64,000 nt of DNA, taken from Mycobacterium asiaticum. Its GTDB lineage: Bacteria; Actinomycetota; Actinomycetes; Mycobacteriales; Mycobacteriaceae. Location: NCBI RefSeq assembly GCF_001673315.1, contig NZ_LZLQ01000124.1:62001-126000 (forward strand), read 5' to 3'. Positions 27,607 to 37,057 of this stretch are shown piece by piece. The position numbers and the translations under genes are program-made. How positions within the stretch are numbered: the first letter of the stretch is position 1; each line of letters starts with the position of its first letter. The notes beneath the pieces are model-generated. The model was not told the DNA's origin. It did no database searches and saw nothing but the letters and a program-made list of their open reading frames with translations.

Positions 27607-28983
27607 GTGAAATCATCGACCGTCCATGCCATACCGGGGTTGCACAGCCTGCGGGCGCACGAACGTGTTGTCCTGCACGTCGATTCGCGGCGGGCCCGCT
27701 ATCTTGGTGCCTTCGCTCTGGCGGGCACCGCATGCTGGCTGTTCGCCGTGCTTGCTCACGCCGGCCGGCTTGGCTGGTCCCTGACGATACTGGCGGCCGC
27801 GGTGTTCGTGGTGCGGGGCATCTGTCTTGGCCGTCCGGTCACCACGCTGCACGCGGCGGCCGCCGGCGCGTTGCTCGTCGCCGGGCTGGCGGCGCACGTA
27901 TTGGCGTTGGAGTTGCTGGGGGAGTTGACGATAGCCGCAGCCGGTTTGGCGTTGATGTGGCCGACGGCAGCGCGTCCGCAGCCTGCCGATCTGCCGCGGG
28001 TGTGGGCGTTGATCGATGCCACCAGCAATGATCCGTTGGCGCCGTTCACCATGCAGGCGGGCAAGTGTTACCACTTCGACGTGACCGGCGCCGCGGCGCT
28101 GGCCTACCGTACCCGATTCGGGTTTGCGGTGGTCGCCGGAGATCCCATTGGCGACGAGAGGCGCTTCCGCCACCTCGTTGTCGATTTCGCCGCCATGTGT
28201 CACACGTATGGCTGGCGGATGGTGGTGGTCGGTTGCAGCGAACGCCGGCTAGGGTTATGGGAGTCTGCCGAAGTCGGACAATCATTGCACGCCATAGCAA
28301 TTGGACGCGACGTCGTCGTCGACGCAACCACATTTGACCTGGCAGGACGCAAGTTCCGTAATCTCCGTCAGGCCGTGAGCCGCACCTACAACCGCGGTAT
28401 CACCACGGAGATCGTCAACGAGCGAGAACTCGTTCCACGATTGCGGCGGGAGTTGGCGACAGTGCTGCGGGCATCCCCGAAAGGAGCCCACTGCGATCGA
28501 GGTTTCTGCATGAACCTGGACGGCGTGCTGGAGGGCCGCTATCCCGGGGCCCAGCTGATCATCGCAAGGGACGCGACGGGCACGGTTCAGGGCTTTCATC
28601 GGTACGCGACGGCCGGTGGCGGTAAGGACCTCACCCTCGATGTGCCCTGGCGGCGCCGCGGTGCACCAAACGGTATTGACGAACGACTGAGCGTGGATAT
28701 GATCATCGCCGCCAGAGCGGTTGGGGCGCAACGGGTATCGCTGGCCTTTGCCGCGTTCGCTGACCTTTTCGCCGATGACCGGCGCGGCTGGGCGCGTCAG
28801 TGCGGCTATGCGTTGCTTCATCTGCTGGACCCGTTCATCGCACTCGAGTCACTGGCCCGCTACGTGCGCAAGTTTCACGCCCTGGACGCGCGACGGTACG
28901 CGCTGGTGACGCTGACTCAGGTGGTGCCGTTGATGTTCGTGCTGCTGTCGCTCGAATTCATGCCACGCCGGCGAAGGCTGTGA
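27607..28983 (+). CDS. DUF2156 membrane protein (Rv1619-like)
   Basis: 458 residues. Four membrane helices in the first ~120 residues are followed by a soluble DUF2156 domain related to the acyltransferase part of aminoacyl-phosphatidylglycerol synthases (AGDPIGDERRFRHLV, GRKFRNLRQAVSR). A role in tRNA-dependent lipid aminoacylation is possible but unproven. The second GTG (27607) is preferred because GAGGAG ends 6 nt before it, while the first GTG (27601) touches that site. The 3' end overlaps convergent cydC by 26 bp. Confidence 0.82.
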   Translation: MKSSTVHAIPGLHSLRAHERVVLHVDSRRARYLGAFALAGTACWLFAVLAHAGRLGWSLTILAAAVFVVRGICLGRPVTTLHAAAAGALLVAGLAAHVLALELLGELTIAAAGLALMWPTAARPQPADLPRVWALIDATSNDPLAPFTMQAGKCYHFDVTGAAALAYRTRFGFAVVAGDPIGDERRFRHLVVDFAAMCHTYGWRMVVVGCSERRLGLWESAEVGQSLHAIAIGRDVVVDATTFDLAGRKFRNLRQAVSRTYNRGITTEIVNERELVPRLRRELATVLRASPKGAHCDRGFCMNLDGVLEGRYPGAQLIIARDATGTVQGFHRYATAGGGKDLTLDVPWRRRGAPNGIDERLSVDMIIAARAVGAQRVSLAFAAFADLFADDRRGWARQCGYALLHLLDPFIALESLARYVRKFHALDARRYALVTLTQVVPLMFVLLSLEFMPRRRRL

Positions 28984-30613
28984 TCGGTAATTCGGCGCAG
29001 TCTAGGTGACGCGGGAGGTGGTGGGTCGCCACCACAACCGTTTTGCCGCCGGGTATCAGCCCCGCACCGGGCACCAGGAGCCGGCGCAGTACCTGCTCGG
29101 CGTCGACGGCGTCGAGATGTTCGGTGGGTTCGTCGAGCAGCACGATTCCCGCGGGGGAGAGCACCGCTCGGGCCAACAGCAACCGCCGCCGCTGGCCCGC
29201 CGAAACCGCTTCAGCGCCGCCGGTCAACACCGTCGACAAACCCTCGGGGAGACCGGCCAGCCAACCGCCCAAACCCACGACTTCCAGGGCTTCGGTGAGT
29301 TCGTCATCGCCGCAATCGCCCCGGGCGACCAGCAGGTTGTCCCGGACCGTGGTCGCGAAGAGGTGCGCGTCTTCGGCGAAGAAGGTGACTGCGCGGCGTA
29401 GTTCGGGTTCCCGGATTCGCCGCAGGTCCACTCCGTCCAGCGTCACCTGGCCGTGCACCGGTGGCAGCAACCCGGCCAGGGTCATCAGTAGCGTCGTCTT
29501 GCCGGAGCCGCTGTCACCGGTGACGGCTAGCCGGGTACCGGGGGCCAGATCGACCGTGGCGCGGGCGCTTTGCGCTGGCGAGTGACCGGCTACCACCTCA
29601 GCGCGCAACCGGCCTATCGGACGGCTCGGAGACAACCCCGCTTCGGCCGGCTGGTCGACGACAGGCGGCGCCAGGTCGAGGAGGCGACGCGCGGCAATCC
29701 TGGACCGTGTCAATTGGACCGCCGCAGCGGGGAGCACGCTGGTCGCCTCAAACGCGGACAGCGGCAACAACATCAGGACTGCCAGGGTTGTCGGCGCGAC
29801 CGCAGGCCCCAGGCTGATCCCGGCCACTACCGCGCCGAGCACACTGACTCCGATGGCCGCGGTCGGAATGGCCTCGGCGGCGGCAGCGGGCCGGGCTGCG
29901 GCGTCGGCCGCTGCGCCCCAGGCCCGTTGCCGCCGTTGAGATTCGGCGATGACGCCCGGCAGCGCACCGGCAATCCGCAGTTCGGGTGCGTGCTGCAGCG
30001 CAAGGATCGCCGCGGTGTCGCGTTCGGCGTGGTGCCGGCCGGCAACCTCTTCCTGCGCGGCGGCGGCCCGGCCGGCCAGCCACGGTGCGATCACCCCGGC
30101 GACGATCAAACAGACCGCCAACACCAGCGCGGCCGACGGCGAAATGAGTCCGACGACCACAACGCTCGCCAGTGACAGCACCGCCGCGACGCCGATGGGT
30201 ACCAGGGCGCGCACCAATACGTCGGCCAGTGCATCCACATCCGCACCCACCCGGGCCACCAACTCGCCGCTGTGCAGCCGGACGGCACTCGCGGCGGTTC
30301 CAGTGGCCAACCGGCCATAAATCTGTGCACGTGCGGTGCCAGCGGCCCGCAATGCGGCATCGTGGGTGGCCAGGCGTTCGCAGTAGCGCAGCACGCCCCG
30401 CGAGATCGCGAAGGTCCGCACGGCAACGACGGCAACGGACAAATCGAGCACCGGCGGCATCTGGGCGGCGCGGGTAATCAACCAGGCCGACACCCCGGCC
30501 AGGGCCAGCCCGCTGCCCAGCGACAGCACGCCCAGCGTGATGGCCAGCAGGAGGCGGGCCACGCGCGGCCGCAGCAATTCAGTGACGGCGATGCCAAGAT
30601 CAGACCGGCGCAT
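28958..30613 (-). CDS. cydC: Heterodimeric ABC exporter subunit CydC
   Basis: 551 residues: six membrane helices, then an ATPase domain with Walker A GDSGSGKTTLL, signature SAGQRRRL and Walker B IVLLDEPTEHLD. With CydD it exports thiols such as glutathione or cysteine (family knowledge), needed for assembly of cytochrome bd. The ATG at 30613 overlaps the cydD 3' end by 14 bp. Last gene of the operon cydA-cydB-cydD-cydC. Confidence 0.94.
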   Translation of the reverse strand: MRRSDLGIAVTELLRPRVARLLLAITLGVLSLGSGLALAGVSAWLITRAAQMPPVLDLSVAVVAVRTFAISRGVLRYCERLATHDAALRAAGTARAQIYGRLATGTAASAVRLHSGELVARVGADVDALADVLVRALVPIGVAAVLSLASVVVVGLISPSAALVLAVCLIVAGVIAPWLAGRAAAAQEEVAGRHHAERDTAAILALQHAPELRIAGALPGVIAESQRRQRAWGAAADAAARPAAAAEAIPTAAIGVSVLGAVVAGISLGPAVAPTTLAVLMLLPLSAFEATSVLPAAAVQLTRSRIAARRLLDLAPPVVDQPAEAGLSPSRPIGRLRAEVVAGHSPAQSARATVDLAPGTRLAVTGDSGSGKTTLLMTLAGLLPPVHGQVTLDGVDLRRIREPELRRAVTFFAEDAHLFATTVRDNLLVARGDCGDDELTEALEVVGLGGWLAGLPEGLSTVLTGGAEAVSAGQRRRLLLARAVLSPAGIVLLDEPTEHLDAVDAEQVLRRLLVPGAGLIPGGKTVVVATHHLPRHLDCAELPITAFAGVA

Positions 30614-32273
30614 ACCGCGCCTCGATTCCGGCAGCCACCTCGACCACCCGATCACCGATCGCTAGGACCGGTGCGCGGTGCCCAACCACCACCACCGTGG
30701 CACCCGCACGTGCACGGGCGACAATCGCCCGCAGCACTCGCTGCTCGGTAACCGCGTCCAGGTGCGCGGTGGGTTCGTCGAGCAGCAGCACGGGCGCCGG
30801 TGATCCCAGAGCCCGCGCCAAACCGAGCCGTTGCCGCTGCCCGAGCGACAACCCGACCCCGTCGCGGCCCAACACGGTGTCCAACCCGTCGGGCAGATCA
30901 GCCAACACGACATCGAATCCGGCTGCAGCACAGGCGGTATCGAGGTCATGCAGTTCGCCGAGCAGTAGCAGGTTCTCTCGAACGGTTCCCGGCACCAGCA
31001 CCGGACGGTGCGGCAGCCAGGACAACTGGCGCCACCACTGCGCCGGCGCCAGCGTGGCGAGGTCGACACCTGCCACCGTGACGCGACCTGACGCCGCAGC
31101 GGTCAGTCCCGCGATCACCTGCAGGGCGGTGCTCTTGCCGGCGCCGTTCGGCCCGGTCAGCACCGTCACCTGGCCCGCATCGATGACTGCGGTCAGGCGG
31201 TTCGGGGCGTTACCCGTTCGGGTTGCGACGCTGAGGTTTTCCAGGCGGATCTGTGCGCCGCGGGCAGTGACCGTCCCCTGCCCGGACGGCGCCTGCGCCG
31301 GTTCGCCGATGAGTGCGAAAGCTTGATCGGCCGCAGCACGTCCGTCCTGGGCGGCATGGAATTCGGCTCCGATGCGTCGCAGTGGCCAGTACACATCCGG
31401 GGCAAGTAACAGCACGGTCAGCCCGACGGGGAGGTTCATCTCGCCGAACACCAGACGCAGACCGATACCGACGGCGACCAGCGCGACGCCCAGTGTGGCC
31501 AGCAACTCGAGCACCAGCGCCGACAGGAACGCGATCCGCAGCGTTGCCATCGCCGAACGACGATGTGCGGCACTGAGTTCGGTGATGCGCTGCTCCGGAC
31601 CCGACGCCCGGCCCAACGCGCGCAGCGTGGGGATCCCGGCGATCAAGTCCAGCAGACGCGACTGCAACGTCGTCATGGCCGCCAGGGCGCTTGCAGATCG
31701 TTGGGCCGTGGCCAGGCCGATCAACACCATAAAGAGCGGGATCAGGGGCAGGGTGATCCCCACGATGAGTGTTGATGTCAGGTCGTAGAGCGCGATGACC
31801 AGCACGGTGGCGGGGGTCAGTATCGCCGCAAGCAGCAGGGTGGGCAGGTACCCGGTGAAGTAGGGACGCAATCCGTCCAGACCGCGAGTAACCACTACAG
31901 CAGCGGAATCACGCTGCGCGGCCAGCTGGTCGGGCTGCCGTGCGGTCACCGCGGTCAACACCTGCCCATTGAGGTCTGCGATCACCGCGCTGGCCCCGCG
32001 TTGACCCAGGCGCGCCTGCAACCAGTGCGCGATCGTGCGAATTGTCCATAGCCCCAGCACGATTGACATCGGGATCACCCAGCAGCGCACGCAGCGCGCG
32101 GCGGGATCGGTCACCACCCGCGCCACGATGCTTGCCAGCACGATCGCCGATCCGATCGCGCACCCCGAGATCACCACTCCACAGCCCACTACGGCGAGTA
32201 GGTAACCGCGTAGCGCCGCGGATGCCCGCCACAGCCGCGGGTCCAGTGGTGCTCGAGAACTCTTGGCGGTCAG
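30600..32273 (-). CDS. cydD: Heterodimeric ABC exporter subunit CydD, probable CTG start
   Basis: ABC exporter half-transporter: six helices, Walker A GPNGAGKSTALQ, signature LSLGQRQRL, Walker B VLLLDEPTAHLD. The first ATG/GTG/TTG in frame is GTG at 32189, which gives 529 aa, close to annotated homologues. However, the frame continues upstream with a plausible N-terminus (LDPRLWR, then a complete first helix). A CTG at 32273 overlaps the cydB stop as CTGA, with GAAGG 8 nt upstream. No ATG, GTG or TTG exists between that point and the upstream in-frame stop. The coordinates use the CTG, giving 557 aa. Confidence 0.85.
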   Translation of the reverse strand: MTAKSSRAPLDPRLWRASAALRGYLLAVVGCGVVISGCAIGSAIVLASIVARVVTDPAARCVRCWVIPMSIVLGLWTIRTIAHWLQARLGQRGASAVIADLNGQVLTAVTARQPDQLAAQRDSAAVVVTRGLDGLRPYFTGYLPTLLLAAILTPATVLVIALYDLTSTLIVGITLPLIPLFMVLIGLATAQRSASALAAMTTLQSRLLDLIAGIPTLRALGRASGPEQRITELSAAHRRSAMATLRIAFLSALVLELLATLGVALVAVGIGLRLVFGEMNLPVGLTVLLLAPDVYWPLRRIGAEFHAAQDGRAAADQAFALIGEPAQAPSGQGTVTARGAQIRLENLSVATRTGNAPNRLTAVIDAGQVTVLTGPNGAGKSTALQVIAGLTAAASGRVTVAGVDLATLAPAQWWRQLSWLPHRPVLVPGTVRENLLLLGELHDLDTACAAAGFDVVLADLPDGLDTVLGRDGVGLSLGQRQRLGLARALGSPAPVLLLDEPTAHLDAVTEQRVLRAIVARARAGATVVVVGHRAPVLAIGDRVVEVAAGIEARYAPV

Positions 32274-33310
32274 GAGGGGCGCCTTCGCAGCCCGATCGAC
32301 GGCGGGATCCGGTCAGCCGAGATTCGTTGCCGGAAAACCCAATACGTCCACCCCTGATAGACCACCGTCAGCGGAATCATGATGCCCGTTACCCAGGTCA
32401 TGATCATGAGGGTGTAGGGGGTTGACGAGGCGTTGTAGATCGTGACGTTCCATTGGCTGTTCAGCGTCGAGGGCAACAGGTTGGGGTAGAGCGAACCGAA
32501 CATCAACACCACCACGCTCGCGACCACGAGCAGGGTGCAAAAGAACGCCCAGCCGTCAGAAATGCGCCGCCACACCAGCAACACCGACATCAGCTGGGCG
32601 ACAACCGCCACGCCCAGCGCAGCCCACGTCCAGTCCTTACCGTGCGCCAGTTGGGTCCAAATGCCAAACCCGGCAACCAGTCCCGTCGCCGGCAGAGCCA
32701 ACCACAACGCGAACCGGTGGGCGTCGTCGCGGATGGAACCTTCGGTCTTCAACGACACGAACACCGCGCCGTAGAACATGAACAACGTCGCGGTGGCCAA
32801 CCCGCCCAGCAGGGTGTAGGGGTTGAGCACGTCGCCGATTGACAGGTGCACCTGACCGTCGGCATCCACGGGAAGGCCGCGCAGCAGGATCGCGAACGCC
32901 GTGCCCCACAACACTGCCGGCAGCCAGGAGCCGACCGCAATCGCCAAGTCCGCCAACCCCCGCCATTTCGGGTCGTCGACCTTGCCGCGCCATTCGATGG
33001 CGACAACGCGGACGATCATGCCGAACAGGATGGCCAGCAGCGGCAGGTAGAGCGCGGAGAACACGGTGGCATACCAGCCCGGGAAGGCGGCGAACATGGA
33101 TGCGCCTGCGGTGATCAGCCAGACCTCGTTCGCATCCCAGACGGGACCGATGGTGTTGAGCGCCGCCCGCCGGTGAGCGTCTTTGTCGCCCTTGCTGACC
33201 CGCGCGAAAGGCGCCATCAGCATGCCGACGCCGAAGTCGAAACCCTCGAGGATGAAGAAGCCGAGAAACAGCGCCGCAATCAAGCCGAACCACAACTCCT
33301 GCAGGTTCAT
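32270..33310 (-). CDS. cydB: Cytochrome bd oxidase subunit II
   Basis: 346 residues, the same length as M. tuberculosis CydB, with eight to nine membrane helices. The N-terminal LWFGLIAALFLGFFILEGFDFGVG motif region and DANEVWLITAG are diagnostic. Partner of CydA in the quinol oxidase used at low oxygen. An AGGAGT ribosome site precedes the ATG; its stop overlaps the proposed cydD start. Confidence 0.95.
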   Translation of the reverse strand: MNLQELWFGLIAALFLGFFILEGFDFGVGMLMAPFARVSKGDKDAHRRAALNTIGPVWDANEVWLITAGASMFAAFPGWYATVFSALYLPLLAILFGMIVRVVAIEWRGKVDDPKWRGLADLAIAVGSWLPAVLWGTAFAILLRGLPVDADGQVHLSIGDVLNPYTLLGGLATATLFMFYGAVFVSLKTEGSIRDDAHRFALWLALPATGLVAGFGIWTQLAHGKDWTWAALGVAVVAQLMSVLLVWRRISDGWAFFCTLLVVASVVVLMFGSLYPNLLPSTLNSQWNVTIYNASSTPYTLMIMTWVTGIMIPLTVVYQGWTYWVFRQRISADRIPPSIGLRRRPS

Positions 33311-33338
33311 CGTTGACTCCTATCTCAGGTGAGACGGC

Positions 33339-34808
33339 TTAGTAAGCAAACGACAGGGGTTTCACCTCGTCCTCATCGGACTGCTGATCCGCCGGTGGAG
33401 ACGCAGCGGGTTCGGCGTCATGTTCCTGTGGGCCTTCGACGATGTAGCGCTTGAGCAACCAGAACCAGATCACCGCAAGTACGGCGTAGATCAACGTGAA
33501 GGTGGTGAGCGAAGTGATCACCATGGCAGGCGCGTGGTGCGAGACCCCGGCCGCGACGTTGAGACGCACGCTCTGGTCACCGGTGGGGTTGGGCACGACA
33601 AGCCAAGGCTGGCGGCCCATCTCGGTGAACACCCAGCCGGCGCTGTTGGCCAGGAACGGCGTCGGAATGGTGAGTAGGGCGAATAACCCGAACCAACGCT
33701 GATTCGGGATCCGGCCGCGGCGCGTCAGCCACAGCGCCACCAGGGCGAACAAGATCGGGATGGCCAGCAGGCCGATCATCATGCGGAACGACCAATAGGT
33801 GACAAACAGGTTGGGGCGGTAGTCGTTCGGCCCGAACCGCTGCTGGTAGTCACGCTGGATGTCGCGCACGCCCTGCAGCTTGACGCCCTCGAACTTGCCC
33901 TCCGCCAGGAACGGCAGCACATACGGCACTTCGATCACCCGGGTGAGGGCGTCGCAGTTGTTCTGTCTGCCGACGGTGAGGATGGAGAAGTCCGGGTCGA
34001 CCTGGGTGTCGCACAACGATTCTGCCGACGCCATCTTCATCGGCTGCTGTTGGAACATCAGCTTGCCCTGGAAGTCGCCGGTGAAGAACATGCCGACGGC
34101 TGAAAGCAACACCACCCAGCACCCCAGGACGGTGGCCGGGCGATACATCGCCCGGGTGCCGGGGTCCACAGTGCTGGTCTGGGACCGGACCAACCACCAT
34201 GCGCTGACGGCCGCGACGAAGGTCCCCGCGGTCAGCAGCGCGCCGGTGATGGTGTGCGCGAACGCCGTCAGACCGGTGTTGTTGGTGAGCAGCGCCCAGA
34301 TGTTGGTCAGCTCGGCGCGCCGGGTCTGCGGGTTGTAGTGCACGCCCACCGGGTGCTGCATGAAGGAATTCGCCGAAATGATGAAGAACGCCGAGACGTT
34401 GACGCCGATGGCGACGATCCAGATGCAGGCCAGGTGCACCAGTTTGGGCAGCCGCCCCCAGCCGAAGATCCACAACCCGATGAAGGTCGATTCGAAGAAG
34501 AAGGCGAGCAGGCCTTCCATCGCCAACGGGGCGCCGAATACGTCGCCGACGAAGCGCGAGTACTCACTCCAGTTCATGCCGAACTGGAATTCCTGGACGA
34601 TCCCGGTCGCGACGCCGATGGCGAAGTTGATCAGGAACAACTTGCCGAAGAACTTGGTAAGCCGGTACCACGCAACGTTATCGGTGGCCACCCAGGCGGT
34701 CTGCATGATCGCCAGCAGGGGAGCCAGACCGATGGTCAATGGCACGAAAATGAAGTGGTAGACGGTGGTGATACCGAACTGCCACCGCGATATGTCGACG
34801 ACATTCAT
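33339..34808 (-). CDS. cydA: Cytochrome bd oxidase subunit I
   Basis: 489 residues, polytopic. Carries the haem ligand histidine in the first helix (VYHFIFVPLTIG), the conserved GRLPKLVHL and AFAHTITGAL stretches, the quinol-loop region around residues 245-330, and the C-terminal FTEMGRQPW motif. Oxidises menaquinol and reduces oxygen to water without proton pumping. First gene of the cyd operon; 28 bp separate it from cydB. Confidence 0.95.
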   Translation of the reverse strand: MNVVDISRWQFGITTVYHFIFVPLTIGLAPLLAIMQTAWVATDNVAWYRLTKFFGKLFLINFAIGVATGIVQEFQFGMNWSEYSRFVGDVFGAPLAMEGLLAFFFESTFIGLWIFGWGRLPKLVHLACIWIVAIGVNVSAFFIISANSFMQHPVGVHYNPQTRRAELTNIWALLTNNTGLTAFAHTITGALLTAGTFVAAVSAWWLVRSQTSTVDPGTRAMYRPATVLGCWVVLLSAVGMFFTGDFQGKLMFQQQPMKMASAESLCDTQVDPDFSILTVGRQNNCDALTRVIEVPYVLPFLAEGKFEGVKLQGVRDIQRDYQQRFGPNDYRPNLFVTYWSFRMMIGLLAIPILFALVALWLTRRGRIPNQRWFGLFALLTIPTPFLANSAGWVFTEMGRQPWLVVPNPTGDQSVRLNVAAGVSHHAPAMVITSLTTFTLIYAVLAVIWFWLLKRYIVEGPQEHDAEPAASPPADQQSDEDEVKPLSFAY

Positions 34809-34839
34809 GTCATCTCCCGAGGTCGCGGACTAAACCATT

Positions 34840-34862
34840 GACTACGACAGAGTGTAGTAGTC
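34840..34862. promoter_or_regulatory. Inverted repeat upstream of cydA
   Basis: GACTAC, an 11-bp spacer, then GTAGTC, in the 68-bp gap between cydA and the upstream HdeD-like gene. The 23-bp symmetry is about two helical turns and lies 32 bp from the cydA start, a fitting place for an operator of the cyd operon. No known regulator motif could be assigned. Confidence 0.35.
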
Positions 34863-34876
34863 GCATTGGGTGAGTG

Positions 34877-35455
34877 CTAGCGCAGCGAGTGTGACGCTTT
34901 GCGGATCCCGAATGCGGAGACCACCTCGAAAATCCCGATGACGACCAGCCAGATGCCGACCACCAGCGCCAGCGTGATGATCGACTTGAACGGCGAGGCC
35001 ATCACCACGATCCCGGCCAGCAGGCTGATCACGCCGATGAAGATGGCCCAGCCCCGGCCGGGCAGGTGGGGGTCGCTGACGGCCGAAACGGTCGTCGCCA
35101 CCCCACGGAAGATGAACCCGACCCCGATCCAGATGGCCAGCAACAGCACGGCGTCCCCGAAGTGCCGAAACGCCAGCACGGCAAGAATCAGCGATGCCGC
35201 ACCGCTGACGAACAACAAGACGCGACTGCCCGCCGAGACATGCAGCGAAAAGGCGAACACCACCTGGGCGGCGCCGGTGATCAACAGGTAGACGCCAAAC
35301 GCGATGGCCGCCGCCAGCACGGATATCTGCGGCCATGCTAAGACGACGACGCCGAGAACGGTTGACAGGATCCCCGACGCCAGCGTCGATTTCCACAGGT
35401 GCGGCAACAGGCTGGGCGGCGAGGTCGGAACAGGGGCTGCATGGGTTGGTTCCAT
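34877..35455 (-). CDS. HdeD-like DUF308 membrane protein (Rv1624c-like)
   Basis: 192 residues with six predicted helices in three pairs, typical of the HdeD/DUF308 family; GVYLLITGAAQVVFA and GWAIFIGVISLLAGI are representative. Function in mycobacteria is unknown. Start set at ATG 35455 (MEPTHAAP), giving the family length. It lies upstream of cydA on the same strand, but the 68-bp gap contains its own palindrome, so it may or may not be part of the cyd transcript. Confidence 0.85.
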   Translation of the reverse strand: MEPTHAAPVPTSPPSLLPHLWKSTLASGILSTVLGVVVLAWPQISVLAAAIAFGVYLLITGAAQVVFAFSLHVSAGSRVLLFVSGAASLILAVLAFRHFGDAVLLLAIWIGVGFIFRGVATTVSAVSDPHLPGRGWAIFIGVISLLAGIVVMASPFKSIITLALVVGIWLVVIGIFEVVSAFGIRKASHSLR

Positions 35456-35504
35456 GGCACCAGTGTGACGCAAGTGATGGGCCTGGTATAGGGGCTTTTG
35501 CGGC

Positions 35505-36836
35505 CTAGACGTGCGCGGCGTGGGCCTCGTCGGCGGGTAGTTCGTCGGGCTGCTCGCTTACCTTGCGGCCGACCAGGTACCAAGTGCGCATCAATCCCTT
35601 GCCCTTGACGTCGATGTGGCCGCGCTCGCGTAACACGAAGTCTTCCTTCAGCCGTTCGTAGACGTCGTCGGGCACTTGTATCTGACCGACAGAATCGGTG
35701 GATTCCATTCGCGAGGCGACGTTCACGGCGTCACCCCAGACGTCGTAGAAGAACCGGCGCGAACCAACCACGCCCGCGACCACCGGACCGGTGGCCAACC
35801 CGACCCGCAGCGGCACCGCCCGCCCATGCGGATCCTTGAGGGTTGCTGCGACATCGGCCATTTCGAGGGCAAAATCGGCCAACGCCCGCACGTGATCGGG
35901 GCGCGGCCGCGGAACGCCACTGACCACCATGTAGCAATCGCCGGTGACTTTGATCTTTTCCAGGTCGTGCTTGTCGACGAGTTCGTCGAAAGCGCCGTAC
36001 AGCCGGTCCAGGAACCGCACCAGGTCCGCCGGCGCGGTGTTGCTGGCCCGCTCGGTGAAGCCGACGATATCGGCGAACAACACCGAGGCCTCGTCGTACT
36101 TGTCGGCAATGATCTGCCGTTCCGGCTCCTTGAGCCGCTCGGCGATGCTGGCCGGGAGAATGTTCGCCAGCAACGCCTCGGACCGCTCGTACTGCTCTTC
36201 CATGACGGCTTCCGCGCGAGCGGTGTCGCGCAAGGCGAACCACATCGTCACGACCACCATGACGCAGGCCGAGATCGTGGTGATGACGAAGCCCGCAGAC
36301 TGGGCCCAGATCGGCTGCAGGCCGGTGTCGCGGGGGATCAGGAACTCGGTCGCGATGACCAGCGCCGCTGCTACCGCTGCCAGCAGGCTGGCCAACACGA
36401 TGTGTTCGGCACCCAGTACCAGCACCACCAGGCACGCACCGACGATGAAGAACAGCTGTGCGCCCGAGCTGGTTCCCACGTCCCAGCAGCTGGCGAAGAC
36501 GGTGACATAGGCCGCGGTGATGAATGTCAGCGGTGCCACCAGATCCCCGAAACGGTGCAGGGTGGGAACGACGGCAAAGATCAGCGCCGCGCAGATGTTG
36601 ATCGAGACGACCTGCCACAGCCAGGTGCCCAACAGCAACTGCATAGCGACGAAGCTCGCGCTGACGATCACCGATAACCAAGCGGCGATGTTGAGGATTC
36701 GAGCCCGACGGGCGGCGCTGGCCGCGTAGTGCTGCCGGAGGTCGCGGGTCTGTGTGCGAACGGCGGCGACACAGTCTGGCCGGCTTGCGGATCTGTCATC
36801 GCCAGCTGAGAGGGCACCGCATTTTTTAGCGGCCAC
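35505..36836 (-). CDS. cya: Membrane-bound class III adenylyl cyclase (Rv1625c-like)
   Basis: 443 residues, equal to Rv1625c. Six membrane helices (about residues 46-200) are followed by one catalytic domain. Metal aspartates lie in VLFADIVGFTERA and the GDCYMVVSG strand, the lysine is in EKIKVTGD, and the base/transition-state residues are in DVWGDAVNVASRME. A single-chain half cyclase that works as a homodimer to make cAMP. The GTG at 36836 reproduces the known start; an ATG 30 nt upstream is the alternative. The tRNA gene follows upstream on the same strand. Confidence 0.94.
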   Translation of the reverse strand: MAAKKCGALSAGDDRSASRPDCVAAVRTQTRDLRQHYAASAARRARILNIAAWLSVIVSASFVAMQLLLGTWLWQVVSINICAALIFAVVPTLHRFGDLVAPLTFITAAYVTVFASCWDVGTSSGAQLFFIVGACLVVLVLGAEHIVLASLLAAVAAALVIATEFLIPRDTGLQPIWAQSAGFVITTISACVMVVVTMWFALRDTARAEAVMEEQYERSEALLANILPASIAERLKEPERQIIADKYDEASVLFADIVGFTERASNTAPADLVRFLDRLYGAFDELVDKHDLEKIKVTGDCYMVVSGVPRPRPDHVRALADFALEMADVAATLKDPHGRAVPLRVGLATGPVVAGVVGSRRFFYDVWGDAVNVASRMESTDSVGQIQVPDDVYERLKEDFVLRERGHIDVKGKGLMRTWYLVGRKVSEQPDELPADEAHAAHV

Positions 36837-36902
36837 GACGTCAAGGGTAACCGTCGAGCTCGGCATTTACCGAGTGTGGCGATATTGGTGGGCGACGGCG
36901 CC

Positions 36903-36979
36903 TGGTGCCCTCGGTGAGATTCGAACTCACACTGTACGGGTTTTGAATCCGTTTCCTCTGCCAGTTGGGATACGAGGGC
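36903..36979 (-). tRNA. tRNA with CAA anticodon (Leu by codon), short variable loop, CCA encoded
   Basis: The minus strand folds into a 77-nt cloverleaf: acceptor GCCCTCG/CGAGGGC, a 3-bp D stem with GG in the loop, anticodon loop TTCAAAA, a 5-nt variable loop ACAGT, T arm GTGAG-TTCGAAT-CTCAC, discriminator A and an encoded CCA. The anticodon read from the 7-nt loop is CAA, which pairs with UUG (Leu). The short variable loop and an A-C mismatch at the base of the anticodon loop are not typical for tRNA-Leu, which normally has a long variable arm. Isotype is therefore uncertain. Confidence 0.85.
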
Positions 36980-37057
36980 TGGTCTCGGCTGTCCGGGTAC
37001 CTACCTTAGAGGAACCCCCCGAGCGCCCGTCACAGCCGTCACGACACAATATCCGTC

